The notes under the pieces: generated by a model
What the model was told of the DNA's origin: nothing
What the model saw: the letters and a program-made list of their open reading frames with translations, nothing else
Databases searched by the model: none
Shown: piece by piece, positions 11,166 to 22,990 of the stretch
Layout of the letters: each line of letters begins with the position of its first letter
Position numbering within the stretch: position 1 is the first letter of the stretch
NCBI GenBank assembly: GCA_034766995.1
Contig: CM068316.1
Span: 19,306,590-19,370,589, forward strand
Length of the DNA: 64,000 bases
Source: Acanthacorydalis orientalis
Taxonomy: Eukaryota; Arthropoda; Insecta; Megaloptera; Corydalidae
Direction: 5' to 3'
Position numbers and translations under genes: made by a program

Positions 11166-11878
11166 ACTATTGGCTAACTGATTTAAGAAATACTTTTAAG
11201 AATTGAAATATTTGTGTTAAAATAAAATTTACTTTTCTATTTATTATCTTTAAAGTTTTCTTCTTTTTAATAAAAACATCATTGTCTTTTTAATTCTGTA
11301 TTTAAAACTTTTTTTTAGGAAAACATCGCATTCGAATTAAAAATAAAACAATTAACAAAGTTTTGTACGATGCTTGGTTCGGTCTTGAATCGATGTTGAA
11401 CCTTACTTAAAGAAAAACTGTATCACTTATACTAAAAGAGTTATTTTATTTTCTTTATTTTCTTCATATTGTTTTGATTACTTATCATTTTTAAATAAAT
11501 TCGTCAATTAAATTAAACATATTTTTTAACTACCACTCACATCTTACATAAAAATGTTTTGTTACATATGTTGAAAAATATTACACTGAATATTATTTTT
11601 TAAATTATTTAGAAAATTCAATAAACATTTTCATTATAATTACAACTAAAATATGAATGAATATTTCATAAACGAAGCTATTATTCAATTAAAACACAAA
11701 AATTACACTTTTAAACACTGAGATGCTAAAATTATTAAAATATTTCTGTTTTTTTTAACAAAATTTTTCAAAAATATTATTTTTATAACCATTATGAAGT
11801 TTTTGAAGACATTTTTTTTACTTTTGATATTGTAGCTAATTTTATTTTTTTACCAATTAAACTTTTCACTTCTTTTTT

Positions 11879-11931
11879 GTCAAAAATATTCAATAATTTT
11901 GATTATATAAATAATTATTGAATATTTTGAC
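11879..11931. repeat. Hairpin-forming inverted repeat
   Basis: The arm GTCAAAAATATTCAATAATT (11879-11898) is mirrored by the complement at 11913-11931 with one base difference, leaving a loop of about 14 bases. The ATATTCAATAA word also occurs in the dispersed repeat at 13030 and 40800, so this may be a fold-back relative of it. Confidence 0.7.
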
Positions 11932-12087
11932 CAGAATATTATTTGTGATAAGTGGGAAGTCAAATTTATTTCTGAAAATAAATTTAGTATAAATATAATT
12001 ATACTTTTAAATAATCTTGTTATGATAATTTATCTCAAAATTAATACGAAATGAACTATAAATTTATAAAATTGTTATTTTTATACA

Positions 12088-12640
12088 TTAGGTTGGTAGA
12101 AAAATAATTTCGGTTTATGGACTTAAAATTCATATACATTTGATTTTCTTCACTGTTTTAAGTGGTCCAGAACTGTTGGATGACAAATGCCTAACTTTGA
12201 AGCTTCCGATTTGTTGTGCGTGGTTCTGATTCAACTAACGCCTTCAGATAGTCGTTATGAACGGAAGAAGAATGCCCGCGACCTTGTTCATCTTCAAGGT
12301 TTTCGTCCCCCGCACAAAATTTTTGAAACCACCATTGCATCGTACGTTCCTTAACAGTGCCCACACCAAAAGCATCGTTTAGTTTACGAGAAGTGTTTGC
12401 TATTTTTCCACCAGTTTTGAACTTATAAAAAACATTGCTCTTATTTGCTACTTTTCCATCTTTACTTCAATAGTCCAATTTGAAGCAAAATTAATAATAA
12501 AACCAAAATCGATGTTACTAAAGTACAGACCGAAAAGTGCACTTTAAAATGATATTAACGATAAAATGACACTTTCATTGAAAAAAATAAGGTTGGAATT
12601 CAGAAAACAAAAGCCGCAATTATTTTCCTACCGATTTTAT
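12088..12640 (-). mobile_element. Mariner deletion derivative (copy D)
   Basis: The left end is TTAGGTTGGTAGAAAAATAA and the right end GCCGCAATTATTTTCCTACC. The minus strand shows the transposase start region (VEKQIRAMFFISSKLV-like, frame disrupted). It then shows the GVGTVKERTMQWWFQKF-like stretch, the DESLEDEQG region and the HTH area before the shared internal deletion. It has point mutations throughout and is inactive. Confidence 0.92.
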
Positions 12641-13029
12641 TAAATTTAATTTTACTATAATAAAATTAATTCCTAGTATTAAGTACGTATATGATTTAAA
12701 TAAATTCAACTTACTGAATTTATTAAAACAAATATGTATATTTTTTGAAAGTCACTTCTCACTCTGAAATTTAAACTTGTTAATATTGATCATATTTAAA
12801 TAATTATAAATTTTTTCTGAAGAAATATTCGTGTGAGTAAATTTTACTAAAATTTTATAAAATATTTTAAATTACTATTATTTACGTGTGAGCTACATTC
12901 ATATCCGAAAAAATATCTTAATTCTCTTATAATTACTATTTGAGAATTATATAGCAATATGAGAAAATCACATTAGCAATTTATTATCCTTAGTATATAT
13001 TTTTATGAGATCGAGGCTTGTGACTGAAT

Positions 13030-13185
13030 TTACTTTGACAAATGAATTTCTCTCACTCTACAAATTTCAAAAAAAATTGTAAAAAATGTTCAATAAATAA
13101 TTATGGATTATTTTTTATTCTTGTTTATGTACAATTCGATGGCAATGATATCATCCTCAGAACTCTAAGGTATAATTTTGCTTAT
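13030..13185 (+). repeat. Dispersed repeat R4, copy 1
   Basis: About 150 bp including ATTCAATAAATAATTATG, a GATGGCAATGATATCATC-like block and a CAGAACTCTAAGGTA end. The same order of blocks is seen at about 40805-40955, ending CAGAGCTCTAAGGTA, and more weakly at 26990-27120. No terminal repeats or target duplication were found, so its class is unknown. Confidence 0.5.
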
Positions 13186-13554
13186 CATTAATACTTCTAA
13201 TAGGTACTGTGTATTATATTTATTTTTTTGTAATTTTGAAATTATAAGAATTCTAAATTCAACTCAAGATTTTATTAAATAAAATCGAAATTAATTTTTT
13301 GTTAATGAAAATTACAACATTAATACATAACAATAAGTTTCATTTTATAAATGTATTACGTTCTAAAATTGTTATCTATTATCTATAAAAAAATATTCTA
13401 TAATATTTCAAAAAATAGACAAATTATTTTTAAAAAACCTGTAGAGATTTTATACTAAATTAATGTTAACAATGATACTTCAAAGTCACATGAAATTTTC
13501 ACGAAGAATTATGATATTTTTTGAGACTATTTGCGCTATTGCTTTTCCATAGAT

Positions 13555-13690
13555 GTTAATATAGAAACTTTGAACGGCGGTACAGTGTCGGGAGCCATAA
13601 AAGACCCGAAAACTAGTATTCTTCATCGGATGTAACTGAGGTCATGATGGATGGGAACAAGGATGTTACGCGTCAAGGGCAGTCATAATA
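13555..13690. other. Higher-GC island beside the GC-hairpin repeat
   Basis: The words GAACGGCGGTACAGTGTCGGG and GATGTTACGCGTCAAGGGC mark a patch much richer than its flanks. On the minus strand one frame is open for about 29 codons (SFMAPDTVPPFKVSILTSM). It may be the body of the neighbouring repeat or an unrelated exon remnant. Confidence 0.2.
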
Positions 13691-13885
13691 TGGGAAAGTT
13701 ACAAAAAACCCAGATTTCTTCAGAAAAAAATTATGATATGAAATGTATGACTTTATAAAACAACTGTGGTGTAATTTATTTGTGAGAATGATTATATAAA
13801 CATAATATATATATATATATATATATATTACGATATTGAGAGAATATATGTAATACAAACGAGCGGGGGCGGAGCCCCCTGTTTT
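13655..13885 (-). repeat. GC-hairpin repeat family, copy 1
   Basis: Read on the minus strand it starts with a perfect GC hairpin, AGGGGGCTCCGCCCCCGCTCG. A CATATATTCTCTCAATATCG block and a (TA)n stretch follow. Then come ATATAATCATTCTCACA and a CACAGTTGTTTTATAAAGTC block. This order matches the copy at 39965-40235 nearly base for base, and parts of 20035-20640. The 80-codon frame across it (13673-13915) is an artefact. Confidence 0.7.
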
Positions 13886-13999
13886 TTTAAAATAATTATT
13901 AAACTCAAACATCACTTAATGTTTATATTAAATTTGTTCATTTGCAGTAGCCTAAATGCTCTTTTTTGTAAGAGAAAAATACTGAATTTAATGCAAGAA

Positions 14000-15170
14000 A
14001 AATAGCACTCGTATTAAAATCACTATTTAGTAAAAGACTTAATAATAATTTGCATTTAATTTTTTGTTCAAACTGCTTTAGTATATTTAACGATCTATGG
14101 AATATATTTGAAATTAAGAAATATCTGATTTCAGAGAATATGTTGAATTTTGTTAATCTGCAAAATGGACCAAATTAAATAATATCTATTGTAAGAATAT
14201 ATTTTATTTTATTGTTGAAAATTGTGTTAAATTTACTTCAAAAACTAACTTTTTTTATTTTTGTTGCAAAAAGTTGGAATTGTATTTTTAGAACGTTGTG
14301 AATTTTCAAAAATATAATTTTTTTTCGATAATGCTTTAGTATTATTCCCTAAACATATTTAAAAGATTTGAACTCAACATAGACACAATAATAATTATCT
14401 TTTGTATCAATCACATGAATATGACCATTCAATAAATTTTTATTTAATTTCGATGAATTTTCTTAAAGAAAGTTATTTTTTTATTTATACTCAACATAAT
14501 TTATAAAAATGACAAAATTATATTATAAAAGCATGAAAATTTAAATTTTATTTTATATAAAAAAACATTAATATTAAATCATTTAGTAAATATTTGTCCA
14601 TAATTATTTTTGTATTAATTTTAAACTTAGAATTGATTTTAGTATTTAATTTAGATATTGATATTTCTATTACATATTCAATATTATCCACAAATACAAT
14701 ATATGTTAATTCACCTTTTACCATGACAAATGTTTAATCACTGATAACATTTGGATTTATCATAAATATTTAATAAATATATTTAAAAAATATTATCAGT
14801 TGTATTTTTTCAACAAAGATTTATTAAATAAATACCTGGGATCCATAAGAATAATTCTGATACGGACTAAATCGAAACATTTCCCGTGCACAAAAAAAAC
14901 TTTAATAATATAACACTTAAGTAATCCGTCGACATCAAAAAATCGTTTTTTCCTTGTAAACTACTGATTATAACTAAACATTTTAAAAGAATCAATGCAT
15001 AAACTAATCAATTGTGAACACTTTATTTATCATAAACAGTTAAACACAAAAAAACAATGTGAATTAAAATCGATTTCAATAGACATGAATATTTTTTGTA
15101 CACTAAATCCATACATAGTAAATTCATTGTTAATGCGTTGTATTATAGAGTAATTACACAGAAATTTACA
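14000..15170. other. No feature seen
   Basis: A+T-rich sequence with short homopolymer tracts. I found no terminal repeats, no open frame worth reporting and no long TA array. Confidence 0.55.
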
Positions 15171-15204
15171 ATATGCAAAATGTAAAATGAGACGATATTT
15201 TCGA

Positions 15205-15242
15205 TATTATCGATGCACATGCATCGACAAGTGCACTTGAAT
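15205..15242. repeat. Two adjacent palindromes
   Basis: TCGATGCACATGCATCGA has 8-base arms around CA. A perfect 12-base palindrome, CAAGTGCACTTG, follows two bases later. A TTTTCGATATTATCGA run precedes them. Confidence 0.7.
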
Positions 15243-15589
15243 GATGTAATAAATGAATATAAGCTTCATGAATATTTTTTGAAAAAATTATATGAATTTT
15301 GTACTTTCTTTATCTTTTGAATATGTTGTGATTATGAAGTATTGATAAAATGACCTATATTTTCAACTAGTTTTAGTGATGTTTTTACTTGTATCCGTAT
15401 TAAGTTTCTAATAAATTACAAAGTATTTTAATCATCTAATGTTAAGATATGAATGAAACTTTTATACAATGTCTTTAATTGAAATATTTTTTTCATTTGT
15501 TTGAATAGCGATAAATTTATTATTTTAAACTTATAACAATATTCAAAAAAATTGTAGATTATTGGTGTTTTATACAAAAGAATCTATTG

Positions 15590-15592
<3 letters not shown>

Positions 15593-15641
<49 letters not shown>
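15593..15641. repeat. (TA)n microsatellite
   Basis: About 48 bp of pure TA. Confidence 0.95.
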
Positions 15642-15643
<2 letters not shown>

Positions 15644-15935
15644 AAGAGAGTTATAATAAACGCACTATATTACTTATCATCTATATTTTCATAATATCAA
15701 ATAAGGTTTTTATATTTTCTTGTGCAGTAATTAGAGAGAGACGTAATCTTAGTGATATATAGGCAATCGTTTAAATTTAAAAGTGTAAGTACATAAGTAT
15801 TGAATTAAATCTGAATATTAATAATATTTTATAGTGAATTGAGTGCTTTTTGCACCTTATAGTGACATTATTTTGATTAGAAACCTGTTGAAACTGGTCA
15901 TTTGTATAAAAAGATCTTAATAAGTATCAAAAAAT

Positions 15936-15981
<46 letters not shown>
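15936..15981. repeat. (TA)n microsatellite
   Basis: About 45 bp of pure TA. Confidence 0.95.
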
Positions 15982-15983
<2 letters not shown>

Positions 15984-16310
15984 ATAAATTATAATTTAAA
16001 GGAAATTGTATTGGTTTTCTTTTTGAGTAGAATTTTAACCAAGTGTTTCTGCATGTTGTATTCGTTAATTTATTTTGACCAGAAAAATATTTGTCTCTAG
16101 TTTACTACTTGTTCAAAAAATAAATGACGGTTTATATATTTATCTACTAATTAAAACGAATTTTTGTTTCGTAGAATTGAATATAAGATTATAATTTTCA
16201 TAAATTAATAACTATTAAAATAAATAAATGATGTCATTATTAATTTATGCTTAAAAATTTACTATAAGTTTTGTACAATTGGGAATAAAAAATAGATGAT
16301 GTGGTATTAA

Positions 16311-16846
16311 CAGCATAGGATTTAGACAAGGGCAATATGAGCCACTGCCGAGGGCGGAAAATGTTGATGGGCCACAAATTTTTAAAAGCTGGAAAATTTA
16401 TTTTCAATTTACAGGTAACTCAAATTTGAAATGAAAAATTAAATCTAAAATTTTTTGTAGTACAAATTTTATTTTTGAGATTTATGTAACAAAACTTTAT
16501 AATTTTGAATTAAAGTACTGATCATAACTGTTTCCGAAAAGTAAGACGCAAGAATTTTTTAAAGTGGTAACATGGAAAGGTTTTTTATAGCTCAATTTTT
16601 CTTGAAAATATAATGTATATTATATAGTCTATTTACTACATGTCAGTTTACATTTTGTATATAAATTAAATAAATGGAAAAATTTACAAATTTTTTAGTG
16701 ATCATTAATATTTTTAGTGTCGAATGTTCTCAAAATTACCTACAGTAATGGATTTCTATTAATTCATTTGAACAAAATAATGTGGAAGGGGAGGAGAGGA
16801 ATTTGATGGAGGCCCAAGGGCGGCACCTAGTGTAAATCCGACGCTG
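16311..16846. mobile_element. hAT-type non-autonomous element
   Basis: The left end CAGCATAGGATTTAGACAAG is mirrored by the right end, whose complement reads CAGCGTCGGATTTACACTAG. Subterminal GC-rich words (GCCGAGGGCGG and CCCAAGGGCGGC) also mirror each other. It is flanked by an 8-bp duplication, GGTATTAA before and AGTATTAA after, matching 7 of 8, which is the hallmark of hAT transposition. The 536-bp body is A+T-rich with no transposase frame. Confidence 0.88.
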
Positions 16847-16854
16847 AGTATTAA

Positions 16855-17134
16855 CCCTTAGCTGCCACACTTATCTGGTATAACATAGCTGCCACATGGG
16901 GTCAATACAACCCCAGCGATTAAAAATTGTTATTGCAAAAAAACTATACAATATTTTGACTTGATTTTTTTTTCGCTTATACTGAAGGGTTACTTTAATG
17001 AATGGAATAGGTTATATAATTGAAAAATTAAATTGATTATTGAACAAAAATTGTAAAAGTCAGGAAAAATGAAAAAATTGATATTTTTATAAAAAAAAAA
17101 ATATTTTTTATTGACTCACAGTGGCAGCTAAGGG
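16855..17134. mobile_element. piggyBac-type MITE
   Basis: The element is bounded by TTAA on both sides (16851-16854 and 17135-17138). It has 14-base perfect terminal inverted repeats, CCCTTAGCTGCCAC and GTGGCAGCTAAGGG. TTAA targeting plus CCC termini are the known signature of piggyBac elements. At 280 bp it has no coding capacity. Its left TTAA is also the last four bases of the hAT target duplication next door. Confidence 0.92.
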
Positions 17135-17139
17135 TTAAG

Positions 17140-19049
17140 AATCAAACACATATAATAAATTACATTTTTATAATTTGTTAAGAGTACTAGGTTTTTTGAA
17201 TTTTTTCCTATCCACTGAAATGAAGTTAATAAAAAAAATGAAGTCAATAAATAAATGGATGTCAGATATAGGTATTCAGAGCGTAAAAACCCCAGGAACT
17301 GCCGATACAAAAAACCCGTTATTATACTGAACATAAGATCAGATCATTTAATAGCTAAAATAACCTAAAAAAATATATAATTTGATCTTCTTCCTTTGAT
17401 TGTATGCATTAATACTGTTTAAAAATTTTCCTAGATCAGTGCTATGTTTATATTTTCATCTTAAATCATATTTTTATTATTAGCTTCTGAATTCCACTAC
17501 TAAAACAACGAGAAAATTGTGAAAATCGAAATCAGTAGTAGAAAATATAAGTCAATATTAGCCTAAGAGAAGTAACTGAAATAATACCGAAAAAGTTATA
17601 TATGAACTTATCAAATTATTTAATTACTTTAATACTAAGAGAGACAACAGATAAATATAGTTAATAAAATTATTATGTTATAATTCACACGAAAAAATTT
17701 TGTAGGACGGATACAAAAAAAATAAAGCATTTTTATTGGTATAATAACAAATATCTCTTTTAATTAAATATAAATCTTACTTTTAATTATTTATTGGATT
17801 CTTTAAATAAATTTAAAATAGAATTTTCTTCATTTTCCTTATTAAGATGTAATTTATAACAATAATGATACATCTATAAATGTAATAAAAGTACATGTAA
17901 TAAATGTCAATGCTTATCAGCAAGTAATAACAAATTGATAACAAGATATAAGTTAAAATATTAAAAATAAATGGTTGTACGTTCTGGATTATTGAGATAA
18001 TACAATAATAGTTTGGATATGCTACAACCTTGAAGACAATACCATTTAACAAGTTAATTTTTTTACCTATTTAATATATTAATTTTCATGACTTTTAAAT
18101 GGTTTTGAAAAGTTTTGTTTCAATTAAACTATTAAGAAAATAGAGTAGTTTTTGAATAATATTAATTGAAATATTCAAGTATGAACACATTTGTAATTTT
18201 AATAATAAAAATGATCTCACATGTTAACAACACTTTCTCAAATATTCAGTTAAACATTTTAAAACTGCAAGTATTGTTTTTATAATGTATATTAAACTTC
18301 ATAAATAAAATGTGACATTTCAGATTATTAATCATAGCATTGATTAGAATTATCTACTTTTACAGCTGACATCAGGTGTTATAGTTTTATTTTAACTAGA
18401 CGTTTGTATAAAAATGTTGCAATATTATAAATTAAATACTTTATTCAATTTATAATATTGCAACTAATGAATGAAATTCATTATAAAATCAGTTTATTTC
18501 AAAATATAAGTTAGAAAAGGAGAATAAATGAAGTTTATTTCTATGGTGTAGTTATTATGTTGAAATTTTTTGTAATAAGTTACATCTATAACTGAAAATT
18601 TTGCTGTTTGATTTTTGCATTTATTTAAAAATATTATATTCAATATAACATCCATTTGTAGTCAAAACTATCAAAATGATATATGAATTGTACAAATGAT
18701 TGATATAAATTAAAATTTACTGAAGAGGTAATCTTTTTTATAAAGAAGGATATAGGAATAGACTGATATTTTAAAATTTATCAAGATGTGGAGTATATTG
18801 CCTGGTACGGTTAAAATAATATGTTACAGTGTAGGACATTTCTACTAGTTATTTTATTAACTAGTAGAACACTTTAGTGTGAAAATTAATTTTTAATATT
18901 AGTATTAACTTTAATTTGTCTATTAACAGCACTTCTCATGCTAAAATAATTTTTAGGTGCTTTTATTTCTGTTGGTATTTTTAGATATTATAGAATTTGT
19001 AGTTTCCTAGTCTATTTATAGTCTCCTATTAAAAATGTAAACACAAATA
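17140..19049. other. No feature seen
   Basis: About 1.9 kb of A+T-rich DNA. Short open frames at 17128-17334 and 17813-18052 (minus) are Ile/Tyr/Leu-rich and look like chance. Confidence 0.5.
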
Positions 19050-19569
19050 TTAGTTTAGTAGATGAATAATTGAGGTTTATGACCTAGAAATTCATATACA
19101 TTTTTTAATTGAAATAATTTTAAGTGGTCCAGAACTGATGAATGACTAACGTCTAACTTTTGTGCAAGTTCTCGAATTGTCGTACATGGTTCTTTAACTA
19201 ACTCCTTCAGTTGGTGGACCTTCTTCATCTTCAAGGCTCTCGTCCCTAGAACGACATTTTTGGAACGACCATTGTACCGTACGTTCTTTGAAAGTACCCA
19301 CACCAAAAGCATCGTTTAGTTTCTTCAGTTTACCACCCGTTTCGAACTCATACAAAAAAGTTCTTTTGCTTCCTTTCCATCTTTAATTCAATAGCCCAAT
19401 TTTAAGCAAAATTAATAATGAAACCAAAATCGATGTTTTCAAAATACAGACCGAAAAATGCATTTTAAAATGATATTAACATGAACACAACGAAATGACA
19501 CTTTCATTGAAAATTATAAGGTTCGAATTCAGGAAACAAAAATCGCAATTATTTTCCTACCAACCGAAT
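19050..19569 (-). mobile_element. Mariner deletion derivative (copy E)
   Basis: The left end is degraded (TTAGTTTAGTAGATGAATAA), while the right end (ATTATTTTCCTACCAACCGAA) is well kept. The minus strand carries the DVSHSSVLDHLKLFQLK stretch close to the shared deletion junction. It also carries the FGVGTFKERTVQWSFQKC-like region, with extra small deletions in the linker after GRSRP. The frame at 19055-19312 is a fragment of this dead transposase. Confidence 0.9.
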
Positions 19570-20034
19570 ATAATACATAAAGTTTAACACATAATTTCGA
19601 AACTATTTTTATTATTTTCATTACTTATCGCCTTAACAATTTGATTTAATCAATTTAATCTACAAGCATGCATGACTAAGCAATCTGTTCAAAAGAAACA
19701 ATCGTCATTTTTATTTATTTAATTTAAACAGTCTTTGAATAAAAGGATTGTTAATCTAATAGCAAGTAAAAAATGTTAAATTGGTTAAATAAACAATACA
19801 TAGACGTTTTCTTTAGATAAGACGATAGTCTATTTTCGTGATAACAAAAATGTGTTGTAAAAAACAAATTACATTACGAAATAAATGACTATTTTGCTAA
19901 AATTATTATAATTAAAATTACTTCATTTTCATTTTTTGTGTTCTTTGAATTGAAATTTATTTCAAAAATCATTATTTGAAACTTAAATTACTATTTTATG
20001 AATATTTTAAATGATAAAATATTTTATATTTAGC

Positions 20035-20350
20035 TAGGGGGCTTCGTCCCCTTTTTAACCACCAACGGGCTCGCTGCACTCGTGCACTTGCCAATTACAA
20101 GCATGTACATGTAACCGAATAAAGCAATAAACAAATTTTTTAGAACACATTTATGACTATATAAGTATTCTTGTAGATCTATTGCAACGTATTATATATA
20201 AATATACATATATGTTAGTATGTTCATATAATCATTATAACAAATAGATTGCCACGTAGTTGTTTTATATATAAAATAAACACATTTAGGTACTGTAGAA
20301 ACCTCCCCCCAAAGAAATAAGTCGACGTTACGGAATTTTTAATGGATAAT
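20035..20350 (+). repeat. GC-hairpin repeat family, copy 2
   Basis: It begins CTAGGGGGCTTCGTCCCC, a GC stem-loop. Next come CTCGCTGCACTCGTG, CAATTACAAGCATG and a TGTAACCGAATAAAGC block. The unit ends with ATAATCATTATAACA, ACGTAGTTGTTTTATAT and AATAAGTCGACGTTACGG. These blocks recur in the same order in the adjacent unit at 20375-20640. Complement-wise, the stem followed by CTAG resembles a Helitron 3' end, but I cannot show a matching 5' end. Confidence 0.65.
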
Positions 20351-20374
20351 TTTGATTATATATATATATATACT

Positions 20375-20507
20375 AAAGGGCTTCGCCGCCTGCTCGCTGC
20401 GCTCACCCACATATCAATTACAAGCAGGTTATGTAACCGAATGTAAACGATAAACATATTTGAGTACCATGAAAGCCACTTTTCAAATAAATAAGTTGAC
20501 GTCATGA

Positions 20508-20559
<52 letters not shown>

Positions 20560-20640
20560 TATGTCTATATAAACATTCTTGAAGACAGATTATTTTTTTC
20601 AACGTGTTTTATATAGTTTATTGTTGATAATTTTGATTTT
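20375..20640 (+). repeat. GC-hairpin repeat family, copy 3 (tandem to copy 2)
   Basis: It starts AAGGGCTTCGCCGCCTGCTC and continues GCTGCGCTCACCCAC, ATCAATTACAAGCAG and TGTAACCGAATG. AATAAGTTGACGTCATG, a 45-bp TA array, and then the TATATAAACATTCTTG and CAACGTGTTTTATATAG blocks follow. It diverges from copy 2 by substitutions and small gaps. Confidence 0.65.
20512..20556. repeat. (TA)n microsatellite inside GC-hairpin copy 3
   Basis: Pure TA. Copies 1 and 4 carry TA arrays at the corresponding place. Confidence 0.93.
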
Positions 20641-20649
20641 ATATATATA

Positions 20650-21700
20650 GAAAGATAGAGAGACATTATAGACACATATAGATATATAAGAGTATTATAG
20701 TAAATTCTATTGTGGTGAAAAGAATGTTAAAAAGGATCATTTTTCTTGATTTGTTGAAATTTTACTATAAATTTTCGAAAATTGTACTTTTATTCCAAAA
20801 TATTTTTTTTTATTTTTAATTATTTGCATACTTTTGAACCAATATCTACGTTTTAATAGATGTGTCAAACATAATTTGTCTTTATATGGAATTTCGAAAA
20901 AAACAAAATTGAATCACCTATATTTAATTTTAGATATTTTTTTAAAATGAAATAAATTTGTTAAATAAATTTATTTGTTGATTACATGTTAATTATAAAT
21001 AATTGTTGTCAGATACTGATTTTCAAAGTAATTTCAAAATGCCTTAATTCTTAAATAAATTTAAAATAAAACGCATTTTTATCTAAAAAAGTATTTAAAA
21101 GTACTGGGATATTTTTGATAAATATTATGAATAAAATATGGACAGTAAAAATAAAACTACATGGTTTTTATGATAAATATTATCATTAGTAGTAGTTTAA
21201 TAATTTATTTTATCAAAAAGAACAAACTATTTGTAGCATATTTAATCGACATAAAAACCAAATTAATGCTCACAAAGTGTAAGTTATGAACTAATAAATA
21301 GCATAAAGAAAACGAATCAGAATTGTTATTATAAACGTTTAATATCCTGTACTTATTTAATCATTGTTTAAAAAAGTATATTATTTACAATCATTACCAT
21401 TAATCTGAATTTTGATATCGTTTCACAAATATCTTAATTGAACTGTATGCATTCGTTTGCACATGTTTTGATAGTAGTACTGCAATTGTAAATACTTGTT
21501 CGTGTTAGTCAGTCTTGTCAGTATCAATTTAGTGGAGCATACAAGAAATGAAAGTTTGAGTAACGCTGATACAAAAATAAAAATGTAGATACATTGAAGA
21601 ATTAATGTTTCCTTGCAAGTAAACCGTTCATCACAATGATTCATTTGAGAGTCATTGACCTATGTTTATATGTTTCTCTGAAGGGCCATTTTTTTCAAAT
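20650..21700. other. No feature seen
   Basis: A+T-rich unique-looking DNA. The 73-codon minus frame at 21423-21644 has no recognisable motif. Confidence 0.5.
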
Positions 21701-21702
21701 AG

Positions 21703-21707
<5 letters not shown>

Positions 21708-21741
<34 letters not shown>
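21708..21741. repeat. (TA)n microsatellite
   Basis: Short pure TA run. Confidence 0.93.
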
Positions 21742-21745
<4 letters not shown>

Positions 21746-22104
21746 GAATGTATATATGTGTATATTATATACATATAATGTGTGGTATTTATTTTTAATA
21801 AATGCATTTAACATACAGTGGAGTCACTGACACAAATATAAATAAAATATGCGCGCATTGTATGATAAAAAAACGATAAGAAATGTAACTGACCTAACCC
21901 AATGTTGACAATGTTAGGCGTTTGTGTACACAATTATAAAAAAAATATCGCGTGTGATCATCACGTACGTTGAAAAAATAGGTCATAAGTTTGGTACAGT
22001 TCTTGTCAAACATATGACGTTATTATGTGGAAAATTGAGTCATAACTTATAAGATTTCGTTTCAGGTACTTTACAGTTTATTTTGTATGCATTTTTCTTG
22101 GTTT

Positions 22105-22140
<36 letters not shown>

Positions 22141-22311
22141 ACATAATATTTATATAAATTTTAAAACTTGTATAGTATGTAAAGTTTGGTTTTTATTAAT
22201 TTTCCTTACTTATTTTATTCACATATTTTTTTCTATTCATTGAAAATTACTAATTAAAAAATTCATAATATGTTATATATATACGAGGTACATTGCTAAT
22301 TAAAAAAATGG

Positions 22312-22316
<5 letters not shown>

Positions 22317-22372
<56 letters not shown>
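22317..22372. repeat. (TA)n array, left flank of fold-back copy 1
   Basis: Pure TA that stops exactly where the fold-back element begins. Confidence 0.95.
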
Positions 22373-22375
<3 letters not shown>

Positions 22376-22560
22376 TTGATTTAACTTAGGCTCCCACACG
22401 AAAGTATTAAAAATAACATATTATCTCCCATTTAGTATTTTAGTTCAATTGTATTTTAGTATTGAATTTGAACTAAAATACTAAATAAAAAATAACGTGA
22501 CTTTTCTTATCCTCTGTGTCCCCTTTTAATACTTCTATATGTAAACTTAAATTCAGTATA
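22373..22560. mobile_element. Fold-back MITE family FB, copy 1
   Basis: About 190 bp with an A+T-rich core that pairs with itself: TTAGTATTTTAGTTCAA mirrors TTGAACTAAAATACTAA. The outer ends also mirror each other (AACTTAGGCT...GAAAGTATTAAAA against TTTTAATACTTC...AACTTAAATT). It lies directly between two TA arrays. Related copies are at 44458, 50252 and 53143. It has no coding capacity. A TA target duplication would be invisible inside the arrays. Confidence 0.85.
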
Positions 22561-22564
22561 CTAT

Positions 22565-22606
<42 letters not shown>

Positions 22607-22633
22607 GTATATATATATAATATGTATATATGT

Positions 22634-22692
<59 letters not shown>
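22561..22692. repeat. (TA)n array with ATATGTATA interruptions
   Basis: About 130 bp forming the right flank of fold-back copy 1. The first half is broken by TAATATA and GTATA units. Confidence 0.95.
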
Positions 22693-22695
<3 letters not shown>

Positions 22696-22789
22696 TATTG
22701 TCACGAAAGTTCCTATTTTGTCAGATTGACTTTCAAGTAAATGCTTTAGTAAGTTAAAAAAATACGTTTATATATTATACAATTTATAA

Positions 22790-22990
22790 ATGAGTACAAG
22801 CAGTAACAATCCACATAACCAACTCTCAAGAAAATATGTTTGTACATTCAAAAAATACACGAATAAAGAAGATTATTCGAGCCAAGTTGCTAACTGTCCG
22901 GAAGTAGCCCTGCAAATTAAAAAGGACAATTTAATGAATGATACTGTTGATATTTGTTTAATACCCAGAAAATCTGCAATGCTTGTATAA
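22790..22990 (+). CDS. Hypothetical 66-codon frame, unsupported
   Basis: The frame runs from ATG to TAA with balanced composition (Ser, Asn, Lys, Val, Cys), for example FKKYTNKEDYSSQVANCPEV. It lies in a 1.1-kb stretch free of recognised repeats. No domain, signal peptide or splice context supports it and I do not recognise the sequence. A short + strand frame starting ATGACTCAAGACCTACAAG at 23724 lies in the same stretch. Chance is the simplest reading, and an exon is possible. Confidence 0.15.
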   Translation: MSTSSNNPHNQLSRKYVCTFKKYTNKEDYSSQVANCPEVALQIKKDNLMNDTVDICLIPRKSAMLV

